Shown one piece after another: positions 9,300-20,741 of a DNA stretch of 64,000 bases. The DNA comes from Cavia porcellus (Eukaryota > Chordata > Mammalia > Rodentia > Caviidae). A program made the translations under genes and the position numbers. Position 1 is the stretch's first letter. The number at the start of each line of letters is the position of its first letter. The notes under the pieces were generated by a model, which saw only the letters and a program-made list of their open reading frames with translations, had not been told where the DNA came from and ran no database searches. The DNA lies in contig NW_026947490.1 in the NCBI RefSeq assembly GCF_034190915.1, positions 64,717,494 through 64,781,493 of the forward strand. Direction: 5' to 3'.

Positions 9300-10450
9300 T
9301 GTTTATGCTGCCTACAGTAATTAGAATGAAGACTTTATATTAATGCTAGTCAAAAGAAAACAATCTCCCAAATTAAAGCAGATCTAGTAGTACTAGACAA
9401 AATAGATTGAAAAAAGAACATTACTAGGGATTAAAGAAAATCATTTCCTAATAAATGGATCACTGTATCAAGAAGATGATGCTAATTTATGTACCTAATT
9501 GCACAAATTCAAAATGTATGATAAGTAAAACTAACAGAAAAAGGCAAGTCCATTTGCTTAGCTGGAGATTTCAGAACTGATCAACTTGATAGAACAACTA
9601 GGCAGAAAGTGTGAGGACTCAAGTTTGGACAACTGTATCAACCATCTTGATTTAATTGACATTTGTAGAGCACTGTCCAACAGCTACTGAGGTGTAAGTA
9701 AATTTGAAAAGATTTAAATAAAATATTTCCTCTGAACACAAATTCGGATGAACTAGAAACATGTAGAAGACCCTCAAATATTTGAGAGCTAGAAGCCTGT
9801 GAATCAAATCAGAAGAACCCATTTTTAAGTGAAAATTGAAGTACAAGTATTGAAAGTTGTGGAATACGATGCTTAGAGAAAAAGTTTTAGCAAATAAACT
9901 GCCTCAAGAAGCTGGAATAACCAGTGCAAACTAAACCTAATGCAGATAGAGAAATGGAAGCAACATCAAAATGGAAATCAAAAATTTGACAGGAAAAGAA
10001 TCCAAACAAAAAGTTATAAAGCAACAGAATTGGAGAAAACGGACCAACTAGCAACAAAATGTACCAACCTTGGAAGCACTAGAGGACACATACCTACAGA
10101 TTCTACTGAAATGAAAATGATACTAAAAAGGTCATGGCCATTAATTTAGCAATAAAACTCCCTTTAAAGATACAGATAAAACTCCTTCAAGATGAAGTAG
10201 ATTTATTTTTTTTAACTAAAAAAGGTAATTGTGGCCTATGCTTGTAATTCTGCTAGTTGGGAGGCTGAGGAAGGAGGCTTGGCAAGAGTTGGAGGCTAAC
10301 CTGAGCTACGCAATGAGACCCTGTCTTAAAACACGAAAAACAAAGACACGTGCCTATGAATGTCAATACAAAAAAACTAGCAAGTCGCAAAAATGCATAC
10401 TAAGGATAATACATCATAAAAGAGGACCAACCCTTAACTGACTGTGATCA
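9300..10450 (+). mobile_element. L1 ORF2 fragment (endonuclease to RT region), interrupted by B1
   Basis: Decayed but collinear with the mammalian L1 ORF2 pattern: GATTTCAGAACTGATCAACTTG, TTGATTTAATTGACATTTGTA, TGCTTAGAG and, after the B1, AAGGATAATACATCAT. Many stops; no intact frame. Relic only. Confidence 0.75.
10222..10348 (+). mobile_element. B1 SINE inside L1
   Basis: It reads GTGGCCTATGCTTGTAATTC, GGGAGGCTGAGG and GAGACCCTGTCTTAAAA, typical of B1. Confidence 0.85.
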
Positions 10451-10835
10451 GATATGAGAGGTTTTATATGACTTACTGTGACCCGGGTGTGGCATTAGAA
10501 GGCAGTCATGATTTTCCGTTTCCTTCTGACAGTGTGGACAGTGAGGTGGAGCCAGAACTGCAGATTGCAGACCTTACACAGTTCTGTGTGAACAACCAGA
10601 TAGCACGGTGCGCCCTGACTGAAGCCAGTATGTACAAATGACAAGTGAGACCAGGCCTCTGTGGTGCAGGACCTGGCCACGCTACCTACAGCCAAGTGAC
10701 TTGGCCAAAGAGAAGCTTTCTGAACATTAGTGTCTTCTCTAAAATCAGGGAGGAGTAGAACGATACATTGTTCATTGTTGGAGGAACTAAATAACATGTA
10801 AGTAAAGTGTTTAGGCCAATATTACCTTTTTAAAT
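10451..10835. other. Unassigned sequence, includes a 65-codon open frame
   Basis: The + frame 10444-10641 is open but short, starts inside L1-like sequence and matches no protein I recognise. I treat it as non-coding. Confidence 0.4.
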
Positions 10836-11110
10836 CTTAGAATAAAAAACCAAAACAGTGAAAATTATACAGAAATTCGAAACAAGATAATACATAATCA
10901 ACAATGGCTACCATAATACCTCTTGTGATCATCAAAATTGCTGCCCATACCTTCAAGCATAATAAAATCAAACAATGGAATGGAATAAAACCAATCAAAG
11001 CAAAACATTGAATCAAAACAATAGAACAAAGCAACAATAATTGGATTTCAAAAACAAGATAGAAGAAAATCCCCCTTATTGCTATCTTACATATTGTTAC
11101 CCCCTTAATA
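10836..11110. repeat. A-rich unclassified interspersed sequence (copy 1)
   Basis: An A-rich tract rich in CAAAACA motifs contains TGGCTACCATAATACCTCTTG. The same core with one mismatch occurs at about 53233 in a similar A-rich context. Confidence 0.4.
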
Positions 11111-11518
11111 GATGCTCAGACTACTGGCCTCAGGCCTGGAAAGTCAAATCAAGCAATACAAGCATTAATTGGTTTTTGTACTTTAGTTGTTAGCTCAGCC
11201 TGTGTTTTGCCAAGTCAGCCAGTTGCTTATGAGGGGTACAGGGGTTAGGGCGTGGAGGAAGAGGGTGTGATGGGTTCTTATCTCCTGGCCCATGCACTGG
11301 TTGGCTGAAAGGAAGGGGGAATTGGTTTTTTGTTTCTCCTCCAGGCCCTGCATGACTTCTGCCTGCTCACAGGGTCAAATTGGCTTCTTTCTCCTCCAGG
11401 ACCCAGCTTGGCTTCCATCAGCTTCTGGAAACTTAGGCCAGTATCCAAAAAACCTCCCAAAATTGGTGTCTTTCTTCAAAAAAGACTAAACTATATGTTG
11501 TTAAAATATTATAGTCAA

Positions 11519-11629
11519 GGGGCTGGGGATTTAGCTCAGCGGCATAAGCGCCTGCCTTGCAAGCAGGCAGTCGTGAATTCAATCCCCAGTACCGATAAAA
11601 AGACAAAAAAAAAAAAAAAAAAAAAAAAA
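11519..11629 (+). mobile_element. Young ID SINE, first of a tandem pair
   Basis: Starts GGGGCTGGGGATTTAGCTCAG, contains the CCTGCCTTGCAAGCAGG hairpin and ends in about 25 A. The flank ATTATAGTCAA recurs as ATTGTAGTCAG after the tail. Confidence 0.9.
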
Positions 11630-11641
11630 ATTGTAGTCAGA

Positions 11642-11722
11642 GGGCTGAGGATTTAGCTCAGCAGCATAAGTGCCTACCTGGCAAGTGCAAGGTCATGAGT
11701 TTGATCCCAAGTACAAATTATA
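11642..11722 (+). mobile_element. ID SINE, second of a tandem pair
   Basis: GGGCTGAGGATTTAGCTCAGC to TTTGATCCCAAGTAC. It lies between ATTGTAGTCAGA and ATAGTAGTCAGA, diverged copies of the same target. Confidence 0.85.
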
Positions 11723-11799
11723 TAGTAGTCAGAATGGAACCAAGGAAATAATACATAGATTAATACTTGTTCTGGTTTTTTTTCATGTGGTGGTGTTAG

Positions 11800-11945
11800 G
11801 ACTTGAACCCAGGTCACATGCATGGTAGAATGTGTGTGTGCATGCACATAGTGTGCACATGTGCATGCATGTTCTGGGGATTGAACCCAGGGCCTCACGC
11901 ATGCTAGGTACATGCTCTTAGCACTGAGTTATATCCTCAATGTCC
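11800..11945 (-). mobile_element. Decayed ID-type SINE pair with GT-rich insert
   Basis: Two reverse ID motifs (GGACTTGAACCCAGGTCACA and GGGGATTGAACCCAGGGCC) are separated by an alternating GTGTGTGTGCATGCACA tract. Looks like an older rat-type ID plus microsatellite decay. Confidence 0.6.
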
Positions 11946-11967
11946 TCAGCCCTCTGACATTTTTTTT

Positions 11968-12160
11968 TCTTTCTCCTCTCCACCTCAGTACTGGAAATTG
12001 AATTAGGGCCTTCTCACTGAGCTAGGGACCCTGTTTACTTTTTGGTTTGAGACAAGTTTCACCAAGTTGCTAAGTTGCTCAGGATGGATTCAAACTTGTG
12101 ATCCTCCTGCCTTAGCTTCCCAGGGTCCTGCGATTACAGTCATGTGCCCCCGTGTCTAGC
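11968..12160 (-). mobile_element. B1-dID dimeric SINE
   Basis: Reverse ID half (CAGTACTGGAAATTGAATTAG, CACTGAGCTAGGG) followed by a B1 half (TTTGAGACAAGTTTCACCAAG to GCGATTACAG). Confidence 0.85.
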
Positions 12161-12429
12161 TTGATTTTTTAAAAAATTTTTATTTGTCACATAAATGACA
12201 TAGAAATACATTCTTCATTTCCAACTCTTCCTAAAATTTTTCAAAGTTAACTGACTCAGTTCACTGAGACCCAAAGTACGGAAGGATAGAGAGACATGCA
12301 AAGTCTGGCTAGTATATGCAGAACCCACTGATATCATTCATGAGAGGCAGATGTTAAATATTGAGAAGCATGAATTGATTAATAGCTATTATTAAAAATA
12401 AATCATGCCATCTTACAGTAAATTATCTA

Positions 12430-12722
12430 AAAGTGAAGATAATAAAATACTACAGAACAATGTCCCTGGGGAATAATGTAAATCATCCTCAGCAGAGTAC
12501 AGCAGGTAGAATTCAGGAGCACACGACAAGGCTTATCCAAGCCTGCCCGTGGGTCTTACCACTAAACTGCAAGGATGGCTCAGATAGCACACATCAACAT
12601 AGAACCATAGGGAAGAGCCCCATGTTGTCTCGGTTGATGCAAAACTCAACACTTACATGATTAAAAAGAAAACTCACCTTTCATATAAAAACTAGACTAG
12701 AAGGAAATGGCCTCAACACAAT
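12430..12722 (+). mobile_element. L1 ORF2 fragment, 5' piece of a split copy
   Basis: Matches the RT region in order: AACAATGTCCCTGGGGAATA, TGCAAGGATGGCTCAGATAG, ATGCAAAACTCAACAC, AAACTAGACTAGAAGGAAATGG. The element continues at 13326. Confidence 0.7.
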
Positions 12723-13325
12723 ACAAGTGCGAGCTTCTCAAACCTTTGAAATTTCCCAAGAGGGAGAAGAGGCACATCTTCTGGTCCTAAGAAGCCCCTT
12801 TCAACAATACGAGAGTTTTCAATAAGGTGGTACTGGGGGGTCCCCTTGATAACCTCAGAATGGGGCTGGCTGCCATCCACGTGATTAAAGGGCGTCGCTT
12901 ATCCCAGGCCCCAGGCCCAAGGAGAGGAAAGGGGTTGGATGCTGACTTTGATCACCAATAGCCAGTGAAATCTCTGCCTGTGGACTCAGTTTTAATTTCC
13001 ATTGTCACTAACGCAGGGTCCCACACATCCCATTTCACCCCATCCTATGCACCCCCTCCTGTGTTTCTGAGTTGTACCTTGTATAATAAACTAGCCATAG
13101 TTCCTAGAGTGATTTCCTCAGTCAGAAACGCAGCAAGTTTCTACTAGTCGGAAGTACAAGTGGGACCTGGTGACTGGTGTTTGGAGCGGGGGCATTGTTT
13201 GGAATGGGCCCTTAACCTGTGCCATCTCCGTGAGCCCCAGGTGGGTGGCATCAGAGCTGAACTGCAGACATTCACCTCATATCTGGAGACCTCGGAACCT
13301 GGGTCACATATTTGGTGTCAAATCA
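12723..13325 (+). mobile_element. ERVL-type LTR inserted in L1
   Basis: Contains TTGTACCTTGTATAATAAACT (poly(A) signal AATAAA near 13085), then GGGACCTGGTGACTGGTGTTT, GGGCCCTTAACCTGTG and a GGTGTCA end. This order matches ancient mammalian ERVL LTRs (LTR16/MER74-like, from memory). The L1 reading resumes on the far side. Confidence 0.65.
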
Positions 13326-13638
13326 TCTGATTAAAAACTCTACATGAAACCCCAACATGAAAAGCCTGCAGCCAGCACTGTACACTCAATAGCAAAAGAC
13401 TGAAACCAAGATCAGAAACAAGACAAGGGCACCCACCTCTGTCTCTCGTCACAGTACTGGAAATCCTGGTAAAGCAATTAGGGGAGAAGAAGAAATAAAA
13501 TCATACAAAGCAGAAAAGGAAAAAAGAAAAGGCTATGTGCCAATAACATGAATGAACATGGGTATAGGAAATTCTAACGATGCCGTGGAAAGAGCTATTA
13601 GAACTAATAAATTCAGCAGAGTTTCAAGATGCAAAAGC

Positions 13639-13674
<36 letters not shown>

Positions 13675-13835
13675 TACTCTGAAGAAGAAATTCAGAAGAT
13701 GAGTCCATTTATAGTAGCACCAAAAGTAATAAAATAGGGACAAGCTTGTGTAATTTTACTGTGCAAGAAGATGATTACCTTATACACTGAAAACTACAGA
13801 CAGTGCTGAAATGAAGAAGTTGCAAATACACGGAA
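13326..13835 (+). mobile_element. L1 ORF2 fragment, 3' piece of the split copy
   Basis: Collinear continuation: AACATGAAAAGCCTGCAGCC, AATAGCAAAAGACTGAAACC, GATCAGAAACAAGACAAGGG, TTAGAACTAATAAATTCAGCA. A CA microsatellite at 13641-13672 has grown within it. Confidence 0.75.
13641..13672 (+). repeat. (CA)16 microsatellite
   Basis: Perfect CA dinucleotide run of 32 bp. Confidence 0.95.
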
Positions 13836-13844
13836 AGGCATTTG

Positions 13845-13965
13845 TGGCTGGCTGTGCCAATAGTCTCAGCAATCTGGGAGGCTGAGGCAGGAGGAGGGCA
13901 AGATCAAGCCCAATCTGGGCAACTTAGTGATTTAGGAAGACTGTTTCAAATTTAAGGAAAAAAAA
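13845..13965 (+). mobile_element. B1 SINE
   Basis: GTGGCTGGCTGTGCCAATAG, GGGAGGCTGAGGCAGGAGGA and GACTGTTTCAAATTTAAGG are typical of B1, moderately diverged. Confidence 0.8.
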
Positions 13966-14319
13966 ATACCAAACCACTAGCCTGACTCATGGGTTCACAC
14001 TGGTCCTTTCTTCTATTACAAAACAAGATAAACCCTAAAGTCTTTTGGGACATGAGAAATAGTCGCCTACGTAAATGTTAGAGGATCACCGCTTAACAAA
14101 GGTAATAAGACCACACAGAGTCACTGGGCTAATGGAGCAAACGGTTCCACCTTCTGATTAAGATACAAAATGGATTTTTAAAATGCTGCAAAGTGTTCTT
14201 GTCCTGTGAATGACCCAAGAGTGCTACAAATGGGATGAAGCCGCAGCCGTGCCTACACTGGGCATGACCGCTTCAGAGTTGGGGCAAAACAAAACCTTTT
14301 CTCTCTTTTTTCTATTTTA

Positions 14320-14431
14320 TTTATTTATTTATTTAATTTTGGTCTTTCTCCTTTTTACCAGTACCGGGAATCGAACTCACGACTGCCTGCTTACAAGGCA
14401 GGCTTATGCCGTTGAGCTAAATACCCAGCCC
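14320..14431 (-). mobile_element. Young ID SINE
   Basis: Reverse ID (ACCAGTACCGGGAATCGAAC to CCAGCCC). Perfect 17-bp duplication CTCTTTTTTCTATTTTA at 14303-14319 and 14432-14448. Confidence 0.95.
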
Positions 14432-14689
14432 CTCTTTTTTCTATTTTAAAGATGCTGTATCAGTCAATGCTTACTAGAGAAACATTTAATGCAAAATATA
14501 CAAATAGGTAAGAACTTACAACATTGACCTATAGTGGCTGCCCACAGGTCAGGTGTGGAAGAGGGCAGAGGGCCTGTGGGTGCCCTGGAGATGCCAAGTG
14601 ATACAGGGGAAGGAAACTCCCGACCTACTAGACATCCCAGTATGAATTTATGTTCTCTAAAACCTAAGAATGAATTTTAAGAACAATGG

Positions 14690-15215
14690 AGGTTAAGAAC
14701 GGAATATATTGAGAGAAAGAAAGCTTCTGTCTGAGAAAGAAGGGGTCCCGAATGGGTTGCCAAAAACTGCCTTTTCTAGGGACTTGTATAGAGTGAAATC
14801 ACGAGGTGAGAGGGGTCCACAGTGGGGAAAACCTGGAACTTGCAAGGCAGGTGGGCTTGAGGTAGGACAGAGCTATGGTCAACCAATAAAATTGCTCAGG
14901 TAAAACTGACCAAATCAGGGACAAATGGGGAAGCGAGTCATGTAGCGAGAGGGCGTGCCAACAGAGCAGTGATTCCTCCTTTAGGGAGTTGCCGTGGTGA
15001 CTCTTGGCTTCCTGAAGGTGTTTGATACCTGTTTAGAGTGTCAATCCCTATGTTCCTACTCAGGGTGTGGATGCATTTGTTTTGCCTTTTGTCTTGAGAT
15101 CTGGCCTGCAGCAGAGATGTCTGTCTCCTCCAAGGTTATGAGATACCTGGTGGTCTGCTCTGACTCCTTTGAGGGCCCAGCGCTGTCTGCCTGCCTGTAA
15201 TATTTCTAACTAGCT
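14690..15215 (-). mobile_element. Probable endogenous retrovirus LTR
   Basis: Read on the minus strand it has a promoter-like CTATACAAGTCCCTAGAAAA near 14790, then GACCCCTTCTTTCTCAGACA and AGCTTTCTTTCTCTCAATAT, the order of an R/U5 region. Family and both ends are uncertain. Confidence 0.4.
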
Positions 15216-15559
15216 CAGCTGCCTGTAACTGAGTCAAGGCCTGGAGCTCAGTGTGCTGTCCCGTGTGAGTCTGCATCAGGAGGCCCAAGGCTCTGTGCCG
15301 GAGGCTAAAGAGTCTGCGCTGGAAGCCAGGAGAAGACCTCCGAGGTGCAAGTGAAGGCTGGAGCTCCTCCAGGGACTCAGAAGCAGCCTTCTTCATTTCC
15401 CGTGGCATTTTTACTTAAGGCGACACAGTTAACTACCACAGGTGCATTCTCCGAGTGGTCATAAAGTCCATTAATACAGACACTGCCACTCATATATTCT
15501 GTCACTCTTAGTAGCAATAAATCATTTGTTAGTGAAAAAACCCAACTAGGTGATTAAGG

Positions 15560-16028
15560 AATTCCACTTCTGGTTATGTGTCTAATAGAATTGAAAGCTC
15601 TCAAAGAGATCCCTGTATGTAAGACTATTCACAAAGCCAAGAGAAAAGCAAGCTGAGTGTCCACCCCCAGGAAAGCTGGTCTACTAATATATACATGAAT
15701 ATCATTCAGCCTGTAAGAAGGAATTCCTGCCCCAAGCTGTAACATGATGAACCTTGAGGTCATTATCCTAAATAAAATAGAATAACCATGCGGTAAAGAC
15801 TGTAGCTAATCTCGTAAACACAGAAAGTAGAACAAAGACCACCCGTGGAAAATGGAGCTGGTCTTGAATAAATACAGATATTTCATTTTATAGGGGGAAA
15901 GAGTTGTGAAGGTTGATTGCATAACAGTGTGAATGTACTTTACACTATTAAATCACATTTAAAATGATTAAATGGTAAGTTTTACATCATGTGTAGTTTT
16001 TCACAATTTTAAGAATTTAAAAATAAAA
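15560..16028 (+). mobile_element. L1 3' end (end of ORF2 and 3' UTR)
   Basis: Contains AATATCATTCAGCCTGTAAGA, GAATGTACTTTACACTATTA, AAATGATTAAATGGTAAGTT and an A-rich end, the classic old L1 tail. Confidence 0.75.
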
Positions 16029-16352
16029 ATAATAGTCCAAACTCATCACTTCCTAGTTAAGGCACGCTGTGTCTTTAAGAGCTGTGTTCTTGAGGCTGTT
16101 CCCATGTTATTTATGTGGCAGACAGTGTCACCAGGCCAGCTTCTGAGTGACCCTGCTCAGACTAACGCCCTGTGACAGCAGGCACAGCACAAAATCAGCC
16201 TGCGGAAAACAGGTGATTTGTTTGAAATGTTGGTTGTTGAACATTTACCATTGCACAACACACAGATTTAAATCTGGGCCCTCTCCACTACTGACCCGAG
16301 GTCACAGGTGATGAACTGGTTGAGGAAACAAACTGGATTAGTCTACAAACTG

Positions 16353-16354
<2 letters not shown>

Positions 16355-16402
<48 letters not shown>
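16355..16402 (+). repeat. (AC)24 microsatellite
   Basis: Uninterrupted AC run of about 48 bp. The frames through it read as Thr-His or Val-Cys repeats and are not genes. Confidence 0.95.
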
Positions 16403-17130
16403 CCTGTGTCAAAAGGCCCTGCTGGAGGTAGGAAGTCACGGTTGCCCCCTGGTGGCGAATTTTGAGAACGAGCGAAGTCATAAGTCTGCCCAGAAAACAT
16501 GGAAATTGGAGGTTGTGACGGGTGACCAGGCCACTGTTCTGCTTCCACTTGTAACAAGGGGATGCAAAATGGATAGGGACAGACACAGGCTATCTCTAGA
16601 AATGTCACCATGGGAATGGGATGCTTTATAGTGTTTTTAAGAAATAGAGACACTGCCCTTGCAGAAGGGTCAATCGCCCAGCAAGGGTTTACTGACCTGG
16701 GCCAGCAGCTCTTGGACAGCTTCTTGGAACCTGTTCCTGTGGCCACCTGCATCAGCAGGCTCTGAATGCTGGTAAAACATGCTCCCTAGATGGCCCTAGG
16801 AAGTCGGAGAACAGAGTTTAAGAAGCAACAGTGGTCATCATTGATTTGACAGCTGCCTCTCCCTAAGTCACCCCTGAAGTCTGTGCCGAGCAAACAAGAC
16901 TGAGCCACTGGATGACTGGCTATGACCACAGTCAGCCAGTCCAGAGTCCAGAAAACGCACAGGTGCAAAAGTAAATGAAACAGGAAAAAGGCAGAGGATT
17001 AGTGACAGTGCTGAGAGTCTTGTTTAAGCCATCGTGACCTCGGACTTTACATTTAAGGTGCTAATATGTGAGGAAGTTTGTTGAAGGCTTTTTTTGTATT
17101 GTTTGGGGTTTTATGTTTTTTCCAACTTTT
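16403..17130. other. Intergenic, nothing recognised
   Basis: Mixed-composition sequence between a microsatellite and a small ID copy. No repeat family or gene signal that I can name. Confidence 0.4.
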
Positions 17131-17131
17131 T

Positions 17132-17188
17132 TTTTTGTATGATGGGGATGGAACCCAGGATTCTACCACTGAGCTGCACCCCCAGGCC
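17132..17188 (-). mobile_element. Short ID SINE
   Basis: Reverse ID part (GATGGGGATGGAACCCAGGA, CCACTGAGCTGCACCCCCAG). Direct repeat TTTTCCAACTTTTTT at about 17117 and 17189. A 5'-truncated or deleted copy. Confidence 0.85.
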
Positions 17189-17404
17189 TTTTCCAACTTT
17201 TTTGCAAGCATAAAATTATTTAAAATGTTTAAATTGCAAAAGAAAAAAATTAAGTCTCCCATGTGTGACTTACTCAGAACTTGCTAGAAATGCATCCTCT
17301 GCAGGTCCCAAGAGCAATAATCCAGAAGAGCCCTACGAGCCTCCTATGTTTATTCAACTCGGAGAAACCCAACCTTCCTCTCCTCTCCTCATCCATCCCC
17401 TAAC

Positions 17405-17538
17405 AACTCTGCGGTTCAAATACTGCTACCCTCATTTTACTGATGAGGCAACCAGAACTCAGAATTATCACTTGATCATGTCCTATAAACAAGTAAGTAG
17501 AGTAGATCTGAATCCATGTCTGTGTGCCGCTAAAGCCC
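17405..17538 (-). mobile_element. MIR fragment
   Basis: CTCATTTTACTGATGAGGCA to CTGAATCCATGTCTGTGTG follows the reverse of MIR, old and diverged. Confidence 0.6.
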
Positions 17539-17540
17539 AT

Positions 17541-17850
17541 TGTGTTAGTCAGTGTTCTGCCTCTGTCACAAACACCTGAGCTGGTCAGCTTGTGAAGAGG
17601 AAAGGTTTTTTCACATTCAAGTTTTGGAGATTTCAGTCCCCCGTTGGTTGACTCTGCTGCTTCAGGGCCGGGGCGCAGTGTGCAGGAGGAGGAAGCTACT
17701 CCCCTCCTGGCAGCCAGGGAGCAAATAGCCAGGGAGAGAGAAGGGGCTGGAGTGCATCTCCCAGGGCAGATCCCTTGCATCTGGAAGACCCCCAGGATGA
17801 CCTCTCTGGGGACCAAGCCTTTAACCTGTGAGGAAACATGTAAGATCCAT
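17541..17850 (-). mobile_element. MaLR-type LTR
   Basis: Starts TGTGTTAGTCAGTGTTCTGC on the + strand, then GAAGAGGAAAGGTTTTTTCA, GGAGATTTCAGTCCC and GGGGACCAAGCCTTTAACC. This is the reverse of a MaLR LTR whose 3' end reads GACTAACACA. Confidence 0.7.
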
Positions 17851-19035
17851 GCTCCTGACCCTGCTTCCACAGTGAGCACACTGCCAGCCATCTGGCTACA
17901 AACAGAAAGGTTACAATTGTGAAGAATTCTCAGCTTCTGGCCTCTTCTCAGAAGGCAGCAAGACAGATGTGGGAGAGTCCAGTGTTCCAGTTCTGTCACA
18001 CCTCGCCACTTCACGCCACTCTGCTCATGGAGTTTGCCTGGACCTTGGGGGATCTGGGACCCATCCGTAGAGGACAGACACTGCCTGCACAGTCCTGTCC
18101 GGCTCCAGCATCCACTTTGATTGACTTCAGGACACCTTCATCAGGCCCCCAGAGCAGAGAGGACAAGGTCTCCATTACGGGCAGTGAGCTGAGCCTGCCA
18201 AAGCTGATCTTCAATCCTGAGAAGGAAGGGACATCTTTCTTTGGTATCCTCCCTCTGATCTCACCATATCCCAACGCTGCTAGCCTCTCTCTGTCTATCC
18301 TTCTGGCCTTTTCCTTGGGCCAGTAAATCCCGGTTCAGCAAAACCCAAATCAACAAATCCACTTTGCCAGTAGCTGAAGCAGCTCACAGACTGGGTTCCC
18401 CACAGCTGCTCAAATGCAGACATCTCAGCTGGCCTGAGAGCTGGCAAGACTCTCCCCAGGGCTCCCCGCAGGCCAGTTGCAAAGGCAGGAGGATGGCAGC
18501 CCTTGCAGCCACACCTCCGCTGGGCCTTGGGGGCCAGCTCTTCAGAGTTGGTCCTTGGCAAGACAGTTATCCAAGGTCATCTTTCCTGAGTCCCTCTCCT
18601 GTTTTGACCCCATTGTATGAGTGCTGGGGGAGTGAAGGGAAATTGAGACAGGGAATGAAGTGTGGATGGTAGCCATGTCCTCAGAAAGCCATTCAACTTG
18701 GGGTACATGGTGAAGACCCCCAGGTCCCACAGCCTCCTCTCAGTCCCCTCCCCGCACGGATTACTGGGGAGCCTTGAGCTCTCCAGCTCTGGTTCCCAAA
18801 GGACAGGGCTGGGGGCGGGGTGGAGAGGGGGAGTTAGTGTTCAGATGACCGGAAGGGCTCTTTTCACAGCTAACTGAGCCTTCATCAGCCTGAGAATCAG
18901 ACGGGGTGATTTTTGCTGGCATTGGGCACGCTCAGGAATGTGCACTTCCGCATTTGTTTCACAGACGGTTCAGCTGGGGGAGTGTGGAAACCCTTCTGGG
19001 TCCTTAGAGAACACTCAGGAGGGACTTTGTTTCCT
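17851..19035. other. Intergenic, GC-moderate, nothing recognised
   Basis: Long overlapping open frames occur on both strands (up to 135 codons beyond the LTR) only because stops are sparse in this composition. No family resemblance or splice structure. Confidence 0.4.
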
Positions 19036-19037
19036 GC

Positions 19038-19195
19038 GCAGCTGCACACACCTGTAATGCTGGCTACTCGAGAGGCAGAGGCAGGAGGATTGCAGAATTG
19101 GACCCGGCTTGGGCAATTTAGTGAGAGCCTGTCTCAATATAAAGAAAATAGAGAGGATCCAGGCGAAGCTCAGTGTGAAGCCCTGGCTTCTGGCA
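19038..19195 (+). mobile_element. B1 or B1-dID SINE
   Basis: GCTGCACACACCTGTAATGC, GAGAGGCAGAGGCAGGAGGA and GAGAGCCTGTCTCAATATAA form the B1 half. A decayed ID-like half may follow to about 19195. Confidence 0.75.
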
Positions 19196-19978
19196 GGGGC
19201 AATGGGGGAAAATGCAGTTAAATTCTGTGAATCCATGTTCTGACTCGCTGGGTCCAGGCTGAGCTTGAAGACAGCACTTCTGTGAGCTCTGAGGAATTGC
19301 TGATGCTGCTGGGCCAGGAGCAGGGCTCGAAGTAGCAGGGCTGCCAGGGCTGCCAGGCTCCACCTGGAGCCTCACTCCCTGTGGACTTCACTTCCTGAGT
19401 TTGGAAGCTTCCTGAGCTATCAAAGTGACTGCGTGACCTAGAGAGACAATAATTCTGTGTACTCCCTGCTTAAAAAAAATAAAATGTCGCGTGATTGCTT
19501 GGGTTTAGATAAAACTATGGAAGACAACCACACATAACTACATCTTGCCAGTCAGCGAAGAATAAGTCTATTTTTGAAAGCCGTATAAAATTCAATGGAA
19601 AGGCTGCGGGGACAGGTGTTTTCCGGTCTTGGGAGACAAAACTGCTAACTCAGACTCCAGCTGCAAACATTCTTTCTTCTAAACTGCTTTTTCCCTAATG
19701 GGAAAGGACTGAAATTCAGTGACAGCAGAGCTGGAGACCTCAGAACTTGAAATGTTCTCCAGTTTGTAATCCCCTGAGCTGTGTGCTTTCCACGCACCCT
19801 AGCTTAGGACACTTGCAGGCTGCTGTGGCCAGGTGACAGACAAGGTGGCACCTAGCCTAAGGGGGTTCGTGCAGTTCAGGGTTTCAAAAGGACTATAGAT
19901 ATCCTTCCTGTTGCTTTAAATTTAATTTTTAAGTTGCAGTAAAAATATACCTAACATAAAATTTACCACGTAACCATC

Positions 19979-20073
19979 TTTTTTTTATTGGTACCAAACT
20001 CATTGGGATCAAACTCATGACTGTACACTTGCAAGGCAGGCACTTATGCCACTGAGCTAAACCTCCCACTGTA
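19979..20073 (-). mobile_element. ID SINE in L1
   Basis: Reverse ID with CTTGCAAGGCAGGCACTTAT and CCACTGAGCTAAA. Flanked by GTAACCAT on both sides, the L1 reading on through it. Confidence 0.85.
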
Positions 20074-20280
20074 ACCATTTTTAAGGGCGCAGTTAATGGC
20101 ATTAAACAGATTCACACTGCTATGAAACCATTGCTATTATCTACTGTCAGAAATTTTCATCATCCTAAAAGGAAACTGTCTCCCTACTAAAAAATAACAC
20201 TGCCTTCTCTCATCTCTCAGCCCCTGGTGATCACTGTTCTGCCTTCTGATTCTATGAATTTCACTGCCTCAGGTACCTCA

Positions 20281-20595
20281 TTTGTCTTAGCTCGGGCTGC
20301 CGTGACAAAATACCACCGGCACCGAGTTTCTGGAGGCTGGAAGTCAAAGGCTGGCATCGTCTCCTGGTGAGGACGCTCCTTGCTGTAGACTCTACCGTGA
20401 CCCCACAGGGCAAGGGGGGCACCCAAGGGCTCAGATGTCTCTTCGTATAAGGACACTAATTCTAGTGAGTCAGGACTGTACCTTATGACCTGATTTGGCC
20501 TTAATTACCTCCACAAAGACCCTAGAACACCGGGGGTGGGGGTTCCACATACAAATAGGAAGGAGACAATTCAGGTCATAGCATCGCACAAGAGG
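20281..20595 (-). mobile_element. MaLR/MLT-type LTR in L1
   Basis: TTTGTCTTAGCTCGGGCTGC, GACAAAATACCACC, TTATGACCTGATTTGGCCTT, AATTACCTCCACAAAGACCC and ACAATTCAGGTCATAGC follow a reversed MaLR LTR. Confidence 0.75.
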
Positions 20596-20741
20596 AATCA
20601 CACAATATCCATCCATTTGGGCTTGGCTTACTTCACTTAGTATAATGTCTCAGGTTCATCCAGATTGTAGCATACAGCATAATTCCATTCCTTTTCGGGA
20701 CTGAATCATGTGGTATGTGTGTGCTGCATTTTGATTGAGTG

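Noticed and set aside
9300..10450. Possible intact LINE reading frame
   Set aside because: The L1 similarity is clear but frames are broken by many stops and a B1. No active element is present in the window.
10444..10641. 65-codon + open frame as a processed pseudogene
   Set aside because: No parent gene recognised, and no poly(A) tail or flanking duplication seen.
16355..16402. Thr-His / Val-Cys repeat proteins
   Set aside because: They are translations of an AC microsatellite.
17400..18014. 204-codon minus-strand open frame
   Set aside because: It covers a MIR piece and a MaLR LTR. Composition explains the lack of stops.
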